Part shown: positions 1 to 9,829 of the stretch, in pieces
Layout of the letters: every line of letters begins with the position of its first letter
Position numbering within the stretch: the first letter of the stretch is position 1
Assembly (NCBI GenBank): GCA_016714005.1
Contig: JADJOA010000002.1
Span: forward strand, 186,001-250,000
Reading direction: 5' to 3'
From: Bacteroidota bacterium
Lineage (GTDB): Bacteria > Bacteroidota > Bacteroidia > AKYH767-A > OLB10
Length of the DNA stretch: 64,000 nucleotides
Made by a program: the position numbers and the translations under genes
The notes under the pieces: model-generated
Databases searched by the model: none
Seen by the model: the letters and a program-made list of their open reading frames with translations, nothing else
What the model was told of the DNA's origin: nothing

Positions 1-137
1 AACATGTACCAAGTATTAATTACAACGTACCAAGAAAAAAATTAAACTAAAGTACCCCATCCTCTCCTATCCGCCTTTCATAGAGGGATTATGGTGGAGC
101 TATAAAAAATAACAAGAAACATTTACAACTCATTACC

Positions 138-170
138 CCACCAATTCACCATTCACTATTCACCATTCAC
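138..170. repeat. short tandem CACCATTCAC-type repeat
   Basis: The motif CACCATTCAC and close variants (CACCAATTCAC, CACTATTCAC) run head to tail just upstream of the efflux adaptor gene. It is simple leader or intergenic repeat DNA with no coding content. Function unknown. Confidence 0.5.
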
Positions 171-173
171 AAT

Positions 174-1284
174 ATGAAAAACATACTCATCATTTTCTCG
201 CTTTCATCTGTAATCATAGCATGCAGCAGTGGTGCGGCAGGCGATAAAAAAGCACAGCTTGAAGAATTAAAAAAACAACAAACCGCCATTGCCACGCAAA
301 TAGATGCGCTTGAAGCCGAAATTGAAAAGCTGAAGGCAAAAAGAAGTTGCAAAAATTATAGCTGTTACCGAAGCTGCACCTCAGGAGTTTAACCATTACA
401 TTGATGTTCAGGGAAAAGTAGATGCCGAAGAAGAAGTTACACTTACACCAAAAATGGCTGGAAGTATTATTCGCATTAGTGTAAAACCTGGTGATGCTGT
501 TAGAGAAGGACAGGTGCTTGCCGAAATTGAAAACGGAAGCATGAGTAACACTGTTGCCGAAGTGCGTGCATCTTACGACTTAGCTAAAACAGTTTACGAC
601 CGTCAGAAAAATTTGTGGGACCAAAAAATCGGAAGCGAGATTCAATACCTGCAAGCCAAAAACAACAAAGAGAGTTTGGAAAAAAGACTTGCAGCCATGC
701 AAGACCAATGGGATATGTATCGTATTAAATCTCCAATTAACGGAACTGTAGATGCTGTTGATATTAAAACCGGACAAGTAGTAGCACCGGGCATTCCGGC
801 TATTCGTGTGGTTAACCTATCGCAGTTAAAAGTAAAGGCAGAGGTTTCTGAAACTTATTCAACCCGCGTTAAGCAAAATGACAATGTAGTTGTTTCCTTT
901 CCTGATATTAAAAAGAAATTACCACCAAGCTTAATTACGCAGGCAAATCCATCAACCCCATTAATCGAACTTTTGAAGTAGAAGCAAAACTTGACCCTAA
1001 AAAAGTAGATGTAAGACCTAACATGATTGCTGTGGTTAAAGTGGCTGACTATACCAACAAAACTGCGTATGTGGTACCTGTTAATTTGGTGCAAAGCGGA
1101 AAAGAAGGCAATTACATTTATGTTGCCGATGGCGATAAACAAAATGCTGTTGCAAAAAACGAGTAGTTGAAACCGGAATGTCATACAACGGAAATATTGA
1201 AATAAAATCGGAATAGCACAAGGCGACAAAATAATTACTACCGGTTACCAGGATTTAATTGAGGGGCAGAAAATTTCTTATTAA
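174..1284 (+). CDS. RND efflux periplasmic adaptor (HlyD/AcrA family), frameshifted
   Basis: Membrane fusion protein that would link an RND pump in the inner membrane to an outer-membrane channel. The start at 174 gives a lipoprotein signal ending in VIIAC, then a coiled-coil stretch rich in Lys and Glu. The barrel-sandwich part (MAGSIIRISVKPGDAVREG) begins near 454, followed by a helical hairpin and the closing half (IKSPINGTVDAV) near 730. Three frame changes are needed (about 340, 930 and 1165), all near runs of A, and the last frame ends at 1284 after the residues GQKISY. The RND permease follows directly, so the two form an operon. No outer-membrane TolC partner is in the window; it may lie upstream. 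The breaks are probably sequencing indels, but a decayed gene cannot be excluded. Confidence 0.8.
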
Positions 1285-1310
1285 GCCGAAAGAGAGAAAA
1301 GTTAAAATAA

Positions 1311-1364
1311 AAAAGTACAAAGTATTTAGCCTGCCTGATGGCAGCCAGGTACAAAGTACCAAGG
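1311..1364. repeat. GTACAAAGTA-type repeat around a small palindrome
   Basis: Between adaptor and permease, two copies of a GTACAAAGTA motif flank the hairpin CTGCC-TGAT-GGCAG (1331-1344). The first bases of the window (6-34) carry the related motif GTACCAAGTATT, so this looks like a dispersed intergenic repeat. It may lie in the operon leader of the permease. Confidence 0.45.
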
Positions 1365-1388
1365 CAAATACAAAACTCCCAACAATTC

Positions 1389-4300
1389 ATGCAAGACACA
1401 AACAAAGAATTTAAACCAAGCAGTTGGTCAATAGATAATAAAACCAGCATCTGGATTATTTCCATCATCATCACTCTATGGGGAATCATTTCTTACAACA
1501 ACATCCCCAAAGAAAGTTTTCCTGACATATCGTTGCCCAATGTATATGTAAGTGTGGTTTACCCAGGCACTTCTCCAAAAGATATGGAGAACCTTGTTGT
1601 TCGTCCTATTGAAAAACAATGTAAAGGGATTGCAGGTGTTAAAAAATTAAAAAGTAATTCGTTGCAGGATTATGCCAACGTAATTATTGAATTTAACACC
1701 GATGTAAAGATTGAAGAAGCCAAGCGTAAGGTTAAAGATGCCGTTGACAAAGCCAAAATGGACTTGCCGCAGGATTTACCGCAAGATCCCGATATTCAGG
1801 AAATAAACTTTGCCGATTTACCCATTATGTATGTAAATATTTCGGGTGACTATGATTTGAATAAACTGAAAAAGTATGCCGATGATGCAAAAGATAAAAT
1901 TGAAGGCATGAAGGAAATACGCAAGGTTGACATTATAGGCGCATTGGAAAGAGAAATACAGGTTAATGTTGACATGCTAAAAATGCAGGCTGCCGGCATA
2001 AGTATGTATGATATTGACCGCTCACTAGCATCGGAAAATAAAACGGTGCCTGCCGGTTCGGTACGCATGCAGGACGGCACCCGCAGAACATTAAGCGTAA
2101 GCGGTGAGTTTAAAAATGTGGAGCAAATAAAAAATATTGTTGTTAGTTCCATTTATGGTTCACCTGTTTATTTAAAAGATATTGCCGAAGTAAAAGACGG
2201 ATTTAAAGAACAGGAAAGCTATGCGCGCTTAAATCACGATCCGGTAATTACTTTGAGTATTGTAAAACGATCGGGTGCCAATTTGATAGAAGCATCAGAT
2301 AAGGTGGTGGCTATTGTTGATGAATTTAAAGAAAAAGCTGGCCTAAAGATTTGCAGGTAACTTTAACCGGTGACCAAAGCGAGCAAACACGTGTAACACT
2401 GCACGATTTAATAAACACCATCATCATTGGTTTTATTTTAGTAACCATCATACTTATGTTTTTTATGGGAACTACCAATGCTGTGTTTGTGGCTATGAGT
2501 GTGCCGCTAAGTATGTGCATTGCTTTTATTTTAATGCCAACCATAGGATTCACTTTAAACATGATTGTGTTGTTCTCCTTCTTGCTTGCATTAGGAATAG
2601 TAGTGGATGATGCCATTGTGGTTATTGAAAACACGCATCGTATTTTTGCAAATGGAAAAGTACCTATAGTAAAAGCAGCAAAGATGGCTGCGGGTGAAGT
2701 TTTCCTCCCGGTGTTATCGGGCACACTTACTACTCTGGCTCCATTTATTCCGCTTGCATTTTGGAGTGGTGTTATTGGTAAGTTTATGTTTTTCTTGCCC
2801 ATCATTTTAATTATAACATTGATGGCATCGTTACTTGTTGCTTACATTATTAATCCGGTGTTTGCCGTGCAGTTTATGAAACCGCACGATGAAAATAAAT
2901 ATAACCCTAAGAAAGGTCTTAACAAATCAGCACTCATCTTTTTATCGCTTGCTGTATTTGGTTACATGATTGACTTTGCTTACGGCAATATGGTTGTTGC
3001 CATTTTTATTTTCAATTTAATCAACCGCTTTTGGCTGCATGGCGTTATCAGAAAATTTCAGGAAAAAACATGGCCTGCTGTGCAGGATAAGTACAAAAAC
3101 TTTTTGGTGTGGGCATTAAAGCGTCCGGCAATGATGATGGTTTCTACTGTTGGTTTACTCATTCTTTCTTTTTTTATGATTGGTGTGAGAAACGGTGGTG
3201 TGCAATTCTTCCCCACTGCCGATCCTAACTTTGTTTTTGTTTTTACATCACTTCCTGTTGGAACCGATCAGGCATATACTGATAGTGTTACCAAAATTGT
3301 GGAAGACCGTGTGTATAAAGTTTTGGGAGAAAATAATCCGTTGGTACGCTCTGTTATTTCAAACGTAGGCGTAGGTGTTACCGATCCACAAGACGAAGAC
3401 CAGGGTTATTACGCCAACAAGAGCAAGGTGCAGATTGCATTTGTTCCTTTCGGAAATAGAAATGGAAAATCTACAGTTGAATACTTAGATAAAATACGCG
3501 AGTCGGTTAAAGGAATTCCTGGTGCCGAAATTACTGTATCGCAAGAGCAAGGCGGGCCTCCGGTAGGTAAACCCGTATCTATTGAAATTACCGGTGATAA
3601 TATTGACGACCTTATTGCAACTAGTAAAGAAGTAAAATCATTTTTGGAAGCTAAGCGCATTGCAGGTGTTGAAGAACTGCGCAGCGATTTGCAGGACAAT
3701 AAACCTCAAATAACATTTAGCATTGATAGAGAGCGCGCCAACCGCGAGGGCATTTCTACCCAACAGGTTGGTTACGAAATGTACTATGGTGTGTTGGGAA
3801 GGGAAGTAAGTAAGTTCCGCGATTTTGACGATGATTACAAAATCATGTTACGCTACAAAGAAGAGCAACGTTATAATGTAGACATGCTCAATAACAATAA
3901 AATTCTTTTCCGCGATATGGCAAAAGGTGGTGCCGTACGTCATGTACCCGTTAGCGCATTTGCCGAAGTTAAATACGACAATACGTATGCTGCCATCAAA
4001 AGGAAAAATCAGAAACGTATTGTTACGCTTTCATCCAACATACTGACCGGATACAACGAACAGGAAGTTGTAACGCAGGTACAAAATGCGGTTAAAGATT
4101 TTCAAAACCCAAGCGGTGTAGAAGTAAAGTTTGCAGGCTCTCAGGAAGAGCAGCAGGAAACAATGAGCTTTCTTGGCACTGCACTTTTAATTTCGCTCGG
4201 ATTAATTTTAATTATCCTTGTTATTCAGTTCAACTCCATCAGCAAACCAATCATCATCCTCACCGAAATTGTTTTCAGTTTAATAGGTGTTTTACTTGGG

Positions 4301-4798
4301 TTCAGCATATTTAATATGCAGTTTTCTATTGTAATGACTGGTATTGGCGTTGTTGCACTTGCAGGTATAGTAGTGCGCAATGGAATATTGCTTGTTGAGT
4401 TTACCGATTTGCTTCGCGAACAAGGTTACAATACATGGGATGCCATTGTGGAAGCAGGTCGCACACGTATGACACCCGTTGTGCTTACTGCAACTGCCAC
4501 CATTCTTGGTTTAGTTCCCTTAGCGGTTGGGTTAAATATGGATTTCTATAAATTATTCAGCACCGGCAATCCGCATCTTTATTTTGGTGGAGACAGCACA
4601 GCATTTTGGGGACCACTGTCATGGACCATGATTTTTGGATTGGGCTTTGCCACTTTCTTGACACTGATTATGGTTCCTGTTATGTATTTGATTTCTGAAA
4701 ATATTAAGGCACGGGTTTACAAAAGCAAAAATTATGAGAAGCCGGTAGTTCCCAAATCAAAGCAAGAGCAAATGCTAACCGGAGTGCTTGACGCATAA
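1389..4798 (+). CDS. RND multidrug efflux permease (AcrB/HAE1 type), one frameshift
   Basis: Inner-membrane proton-driven drug exporter of about 1,136 residues, the usual RND length. The ATG at 1389 (MQDTNKEF) is preferred over an upstream in-frame start because the first membrane helix follows at the usual distance. The reading frame changes once, near 2345, at a run of A. The proton-relay Asp pair in helix 4 is present (GIVVDDAIVVIEN). The site of the AcrB Lys940 relay residue reads VRNGILLVEF, so Lys is replaced by Arg. Two large periplasmic loops separate the two helix sets, as expected. It follows the adaptor gene and is followed by a strong terminator. Substrate cannot be predicted. The family assignment is secure. 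Confidence 0.92.
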
Positions 4799-4838
4799 AA
4801 ACATTTGATTAAGATTTAGGTAGGTTTAGGTTGAGTAG

Positions 4839-4866
4839 CCCGCACAAATTATCGTGCGGGTTTTTA
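4839..4866 (+). terminator. rho-independent terminator after RND operon
   Basis: A perfect 7-bp stem CCCGCAC/GTGCGGG with an 8-base loop is followed by TTTTT. It lies between two convergent genes and could serve both. Confidence 0.8.
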
Positions 4867-4870
4867 CTTT

Positions 4871-7612
4871 TTATTGTTTCACAAACTTACCCCAGTAAAC
4901 TTCCTTACCTGTTTTTACCTCAACAAAATAAATGCCTTTTGAAAAGTGGGCAGTTGGCAATTTACAATTAGCAGTTGCAGGCTGCTTGCTTAAAACTGTA
5001 TTTCCTAAAACATCAAAAATGGAAACAGTTATTAAGTTGTTTGCTTTTGAGTTATTGATTTGAATGTTCAACTCATCCTTTGCCGGATTCGGGAAAATTG
5101 CCAATTGCCCACTGCTTTTTGCCAGCTCGTTTATGGAAGTAGGCAAAATAATTTTTGTAACTGTAGTATTCGTTTCTACCGGTGCATTAAAATCAAAATA
5201 GATATATCCTTTATTAATAATGCTGTCTCCGGCAAGCAAACTTGTTTTTGGTTTGATGCGATACTTAACAAAGCCATGCGATTGTGGTTCGTTAATGTTT
5301 GAATCGGGCAATAAAATATTCTCAAACAAAAACTCCATGTTCTTATTATAGTTTACCCACTTGAGTTGAACGGGGTGAGATGAGTTTACAAACTCAATAC
5401 TGCCTAACTCTAATTTGTTTGTGTCAATAGGGTTAATGATTTTTACTGTAAAGGCAGTATCGTTTCCTGTGTTTTGAAACCTGATGGTGTAATCTAAATA
5501 GGGTTGTGTGGCAAGTTGTGTGGTGGTAAGTGTGTCTTCGTTTACTAAAATGTCGTTAGGGTCAACGCTTCCGGTTACAACAGATGTTGCCCCTGCATAA
5601 TTGCAATACACATTATAATCATTAGCGATAGGTTCAATAATACATTGCGAATAAATGCTGCTGCCAATAACTGCTGCTGCACTTACATTTAGCGTAACCA
5701 GAATGCTGCCCGATTGAAAAGGACTTAACACAGGCAACCCACTCCACTGGACAGAATCTGTTGATGTAGCGGTTGGTGCAACAGTTGAACTTACATAACT
5801 CAATAAATTGTTTTGATACAAAGTAATGGTTGGAGATAATGTAGTCGTGCCCACATTCTCATAGTTAATCATATAACTTGCATTAAACCCCGGGCGGAAA
5901 GCACCAAGGGGTGTAAGCGTTACGCACAAATCATTAAACGTACCCAATGGTTGAAATGCAAAATCGTTTAACGAATCTGTTTGGAATAATGTATTGAAAT
6001 AGATATTATGAGAATTGGGAACAGAATTATAGTACATCAAATTATTTGGTGATTGAATAGTATGGCTACCTGAATCAATCACAACCAATTTATAAAAGCC
6101 AGCATTATCAGTAAAAACGTATCTCCCTGAGTTTTGCTCCATAATTTTCTTATGAGCAATTGCAGGTTCGTTAATCTCTTGAAAAGAGTTGCTATTTAAG
6201 TCGAGAAAGGATTTTCCTGTTACTAAATTGTACTTATTTGTTATCTTAACTATCCAATAATCGAGCATACCATTCCCGTTTCCAATATTACTTTCTAACT
6301 TATCTCCTGACACATCAGAACCAGAGTATCCTCCAATCATAAATCCTCCATCTGATGTTTGTATAATACTGGATAAGTTATCATTCGCATCACCTCCTAT
6401 CGTATTCTCCCACTGAATAGTGAGATTGCTATCCACCTTTACGATCCAGTAATCCTGATAAATTCCCCCAATGCAATTTTCGGATTTATCACCTGATTGA
6501 TTCGAATTGGAAGAGCAGCCAAGAATATAACCATAATCAGAAGTCTGCTGAACCGACATATAATCCGGTCCATCAAATTTGGTTCCACCTATTGTATTTT
6601 GTGCAGTTATATTACCAGCATTATCTGTTTTGACAATCCAGATATCTCCAACCCCACCGATGCAGTTCTCATTTTTATCACCTGAAATATTAGAACTTGA
6701 GTATCCCATTAAAACATATCCGCCTTGAATATTTTCTTGGATTGAATAAAGCCTGTCTCCAGAATTACCTCCAATTGTATTTTGCCATTGAATATTTCCG
6801 TTGGAACTGATTTTAATTATCCAATAGTCGGTAGTACCAATCGCATTCTCTGTTTTATCGCCTGAAATACTGGATTGTGAACTACCTCCTACCATATATC
6901 CGCTATCAGAAGTTTGTTGTACAGTACAGTAGTTTTCATACCAACTTCCCCCGATTGTATTATCCCATTGAACATTTCCTAACGAATCAATCTTTACAAT
7001 CCAATAGTCTGAAAAGCCCATTGAATTTTCAGTTTTATCACCTGAGGCATTGGAATAAGAGAATCCGCCAATAATATATCCCCCGTCTGCTGTCTGGTCT
7101 AATGAAAAAAGATAATCTGAGGTGTCACCTCCAATAGTATTCTCCCATTGAATATTGCCAACACTATCAATTTTAACTATCCAATAATCAAATTCTCCTA
7201 TACTGTTTTTTGATTTATCACCTGAGCTATCTGAAAGGGAACTGCCACCAATAACATAGCCTCCATCCATAGTCAACTCAAAAGCTTGAAGATTATCACT
7301 TGAATTACCACCAATGGTATTCTGCCATTGAATATTACCATATCTATCGGTTTTCACAATCCAATAATCATAGAATCCCATACTGTTCTCTGTTTTGTCA
7401 TATCCGATGTTTGAAGGAGAACTTCCTCCTAAAATAAATCCGCCATCCGGAGTTTCTCGAATAAAACAGTGTTCTTCACTGCCCCAACCCCCAATCGTAT
7501 TCTGCCACTCAATCTCCTGCGCATTTAACTTAGCACCAAGCGATAAGCAAACACCAATAATCAAAAACAAAAATTTACCACCCGTAAGTTTTTTTAAAAA
7601 AGAAGTTAGCAT
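4871..7612 (-). CDS. surface protein, seven-repeat propeller with type IX sorting domain (paralogue 1)
   Basis: Predicted secreted protein of 913 residues. The start at 7612 (MLTSF) gives a signal peptide that matches the two paralogues in this window and sits 22 bases after the shared promoter box. After the signal come seven repeats of about 60 residues, each with a QWxNTIGG core, a DGGYIIGGSS core and a DYWIVKID core; seven copies suggest a seven-bladed beta-propeller. Next is a linker beginning near YNLVTGKSFLDLNSN, then a region containing FNASYMINYENVG, then a DUF7619-like domain (DYTIRFQNTGNDTAF, IYFDFNAPVETNT). It ends in a type A sorting domain (IFPNPAKDELNIQI to GKFVKQ). No catalytic motif is visible. 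The likely role is cell-surface adhesion or binding, which is inference. This copy is intact and anchors comparison with those at 28687 and 47431. Confidence 0.88.
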   Translation of the reverse strand: MLTSFLKKLTGGKFLFLIIGVCLSLGAKLNAQEIEWQNTIGGWGSEEHCFIRETPDGGFILGGSSPSNIGYDKTENSMGFYDYWIVKTDRYGNIQWQNTIGGNSSDNLQAFELTMDGGYVIGGSSLSDSSGDKSKNSIGEFDYWIVKIDSVGNIQWENTIGGDTSDYLFSLDQTADGGYIIGGFSYSNASGDKTENSMGFSDYWIVKIDSLGNVQWDNTIGGSWYENYCTVQQTSDSGYMVGGSSQSSISGDKTENAIGTTDYWIIKISSNGNIQWQNTIGGNSGDRLYSIQENIQGGYVLMGYSSSNISGDKNENCIGGVGDIWIVKTDNAGNITAQNTIGGTKFDGPDYMSVQQTSDYGYILGCSSNSNQSGDKSENCIGGIYQDYWIVKVDSNLTIQWENTIGGDANDNLSSIIQTSDGGFMIGGYSGSDVSGDKLESNIGNGNGMLDYWIVKITNKYNLVTGKSFLDLNSNSFQEINEPAIAHKKIMEQNSGRYVFTDNAGFYKLVVIDSGSHTIQSPNNLMYYNSVPNSHNIYFNTLFQTDSLNDFAFQPLGTFNDLCVTLTPLGAFRPGFNASYMINYENVGTTTLSPTITLYQNNLLSYVSSTVAPTATSTDSVQWSGLPVLSPFQSGSILVTLNVSAAAVIGSSIYSQCIIEPIANDYNVYCNYAGATSVVTGSVDPNDILVNEDTLTTTQLATQPYLDYTIRFQNTGNDTAFTVKIINPIDTNKLELGSIEFVNSSHPVQLKWVNYNKNMEFLFENILLPDSNINEPQSHGFVKYRIKPKTSLLAGDSIINKGYIYFDFNAPVETNTTVTKIILPTSINELAKSSGQLAIFPNPAKDELNIQINNSKANNLITVSIFDVLGNTVLSKQPATANCKLPTAHFSKGIYFVEVKTGKEVYWGKFVKQ

Positions 7613-7633
7613 GTTTTTGTTTTTTGTGAGAAG

Positions 7634-7641
7634 CAAATGTA
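7634..7641 (-). promoter_or_regulatory. -7 promoter box TACATTTG, surface paralogue 1
   Basis: TACATTTG on the minus strand matches the Bacteroidota -7 consensus TAnnTTTG. The same box, followed by GCTTCTCACAA, precedes all three paralogues at the same distance from their ATG. No good -33 TTTG is seen upstream. Confidence 0.65.
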
Positions 7642-7643
7642 TT

Positions 7644-7673
7644 AAAGGGTTTTGAGAAAACCCTTAAGGGTTT
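7644..7673. repeat. overlapping palindromes upstream of surface paralogue 1
   Basis: Two overlapping dyads share the sequence AAAACCCTT: a 9-bp stem with a 3-base loop (7644-7664) and a perfect 16-bp palindrome AAACCCTTAAGGGTTT (7658-7673). They lie just upstream of the promoter box of paralogue 1, and part of the first (TCAAAACCCTTT) is also found upstream of paralogue 3. They could be an operator or a terminator for incoming transcripts. Confidence 0.5.
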
Positions 7674-7679
7674 AAGTAA

Positions 7680-7972
7680 TTACCCCTGACCCCTAAAGGG
7701 GAACCAACGCCTGAAACGATAGTACGTCACAGAAGCAGGTTCCCTTTCAGGGCAATGTAGTTTAGTTAAGAAAATGGTTCCTGTTAGAATTAGATTCCTC
7801 ACTGCGTTCGGAAAGACACTGACTGAAAACAACCAAGGAAAGAGAGATTGAGATGGCGCGGCTTTGCCGCGCCATCTCAATCCCTCTTTCCAAATTCAAT
7901 GTATAATCTGTCATTCCGAACGCAGTGAGGAATCTTAACTAAACTCAATTGCCCTTTAGGGGTAAGGGGTAA
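7680..7972. repeat. large composite inverted repeat (nested palindrome)
   Basis: About 290 bases form nested inverted repeats. The outer arms are at 7680-7699 and 7953-7972 (revcomp match with few differences). The next arms are around 7752 and 7950 (GGGCAAT...TTTAGTTAAG). A perfect 22-bp pair is at 7792-7813 and 7914-7935 (core CTCACTGCGTTCGG). The centre is a perfect 17-bp stem with a 3-base loop (7846-7882, core GATGGCGCGGC). No protein is encoded. The structure looks like a MITE or stacked REP-like insertions between surface paralogue 1 and the IS256 element. Smaller GC-rich dyads continue to 8060 (GCGCGGT-TCT-ACCGCGC). Confidence 0.75.
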
Positions 7973-8064
7973 AATGGTTTCAATGCACACTGGCGCGGTT
8001 CTACCGCGCATTTTTACCGTAAAAATGTACGCTGGAGTGATTTCAGTGTGCGGTAAAATGTTTT

Positions 8065-9444
8065 GGGAGTCTATTCAACCAACTGTGTCAAACAAAAAAG
8101 AAACAAATAAATTTGACACACAATGGTAGAAGAAAAATTCAATTACGAATTGTTTGAACGCGAGGCGATAGAAGGCTTGCGTTCGGGCAAAAAAATTAGA
8201 AGGCAAAGACGGTGTATTGGCACCGCTGCTCAAACGCATTTTGGAAGCCGGAATGCAAGGCGAACTGCAAGCCCATTTGGATAGCGATGAAAGTGCTAAC
8301 AGAAGAAACGGTAAAATGAGCAAAGGCGTAAAAACCTCCTTTGGCAAAGTGGTGATAGAAACACCGCGGGACCGCAACAGTACCTTTGAGCCGCAGATTT
8401 TACCCAAGCGAAAAACCGTATTAGGCGAAGCGTTAGACCACAAAGTTATATCGCTATACAGCTATGGCATGAGCTATAACGACATTGCCAAACACTTAGA
8501 TGAGTTGTATGGATTAACGGTAGCTCCATCCACATTAACGGCCATTACCGATAGTATTATAGAAGATGTAAAAGCCTGGCAAAGCCGCCCGTTAGAGAGT
8601 GTGTATCCATTTGTATGGCTGGATGCTATTCATTACAAAGTAAAAGAAGCAGGCAGCATAAAAACCAAAGCCGTTCATTGCTTACTGGGCGTAGGCAGAG
8701 ATGGAACGAAAGATTTGCTGGGTCTTTATATCAATGAAACCGAAGGTGCAAAATTTTGGTTGCAGGTATTGAGTGATTTGCAGAACAGAGGTGTAACGGA
8801 TATACTTATTGCCTGCATTGATAACCTGAAAGGATTTGCCGAAGCCATTGAAAGTGTTTTTCCACAAACTGAAGTGCAGCTTTGCGTGGTGCATCAACTC
8901 CGCAACAGCACTAAATATGTTGCCTATAAAGATTTAAAACCGGTAATGGCATCACTGAAAAAAGTTTACACAGCCAGCACCAAAGAACAGGCACAAACAG
9001 CATTAGATGAATTAGAAAAGAATGGAAAACAAAATATCCGTCTATGATAAAAAGTTGGTTTGCTAACTGGGAACGGCTGAGTAATTATTTTAAATATCCG
9101 CAGGAAATAAGGCGAGTAATTTACACTACCAACATCATAGAGTCGTTTCACAGTCAACTCCGGAAAGTAACCAAATCCAAACGCGTGTTCAGCTCTGATA
9201 TGGCATTGCTCAAAGTACTTTACTTAGTGCATCATAACATCAACGGCAGATGGAAATCACAAATACAAGGATGGAAACTCATCTCTGCTCAAATGCAAAT
9301 CTTATTTGAAGAACGTATTAATCAACAATAAAAAAAGTATGTTTGTAATGGACAAATCAACAAATCTGGAGAAGGGGAAGGAGCCCGCTGGCTTCTTTCT
9401 CTTCAAAAGAATTTTTTAAAAGCACAGTTGGTTGAACACTCCCC
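8065..9444 (+). mobile_element. IS256-family insertion sequence
   Basis: A transposase gene is bracketed by inverted ends. The left end begins GGGAGT (8065) and contains TTCAACCAACTGTG (8074-8087); the right end, read inward, begins GGGGAGTG and contains the same 14 bases (9423-9436). The arms differ by a 2-base gap. TGTTTT lies immediately outside both ends and may be part of the target duplication. Length is about 1.38 kb, normal for IS256 elements. Confidence 0.8.
8123..9331 (+). CDS. IS256-family (mutator type) transposase, frameshifted
   Basis: DDE transposase of about 402 residues that would move the surrounding IS. The ATG at 8123 gives the N-terminus MVEEKFNYELF. The frame shifts at the A7 run near 8193 and again near 9015. 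The middle frame carries the helix-rich N-domain (GMQGELQAHL), the first catalytic Asp (VWLDAIHYKV), the second (IACIDNLKGF) and the CVVHQLRNS motif typical of IS256. The third frame holds the catalytic Glu (YTTNIIESFHSQLRK). All catalytic residues are present, so with the indels corrected the protein would be complete. IS transposases do decay, so real inactivation is more credible here than in the housekeeping genes. Confidence 0.9.
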
Positions 9445-9500
9445 TGTTTTTTGGCAAAAAGTGGTCGTTTTTGGGGTTTTTGGCAGTTTTGTCAGTTGCC

Positions 9501-9713
9501 AAAATGAAATTGGCAGACCATGAAATGGTTCCAGTAATTGATAGAACCATTTTATCAAGCCATGAAATCATTCCAGCAATTGCTAATGTCGCGCTGGCAG
9601 TTGACAAAATGAAATTGGGAAGCCATAAAACCATTCCGGCAATTGCTAAAATGAAATTGGCAGACCATGAAATGGTTCCGGCAATTGCTAAAACCATTTT
9701 AGCATCTGGCTGC
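9501..9713. repeat. 42-bp minisatellite
   Basis: Units of 42 bases are repeated about five times (four full units, one half unit and a partial one). On the plus strand they read as 14-residue units such as KMKLADHEMVPAIA; the minus strand is also open through the array. The open frame starts inside the IS right end (9432) and runs to 9716, so I treat it as a by-product of the repeats and not as a gene. The rest of the 9332-9817 gap holds the IS end and low-complexity DNA. Confidence 0.75.
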
Positions 9714-9783
9714 TAAGTTTTGGAGTTTGGTAAAGAAAGTTAGGTTAGCCAACCCAAACAAAAGAGAGAGGGAATCCTTCCCT

Positions 9784-9829
9784 TATTTCTCTGCGCAAAA
9801 CTCAAAACTCTCTGCGGTTATTCTCTCTT
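9784..9829. repeat. dispersed TCTCTGCGGTTAT repeat, copy A
   Basis: A stretch containing TATTTCTCTGCGCAAAACTC and then CTCTGCGGTTAT is closely matched at 28613-28652. This copy overlaps the stop codon of the ABC transporter gene (9818). Confidence 0.5.

Noticed and set aside
855..1229. Antisense open frames opposite real genes (for example 855-1229, 2326-2805, 33482-33817, 58522-58995)
   Set aside because: They lie wholly opposite conserved coding sequence and show no family motifs or start signals.
9501..9713. CRISPR array
   Set aside because: The 42-base units are directly adjacent with no spacers, and no cas genes are near.
9432..9716. 94-residue gene over the minisatellite
   Set aside because: It starts inside the IS end and is explained by repeat periodicity being a multiple of three; the opposite strand is also open.
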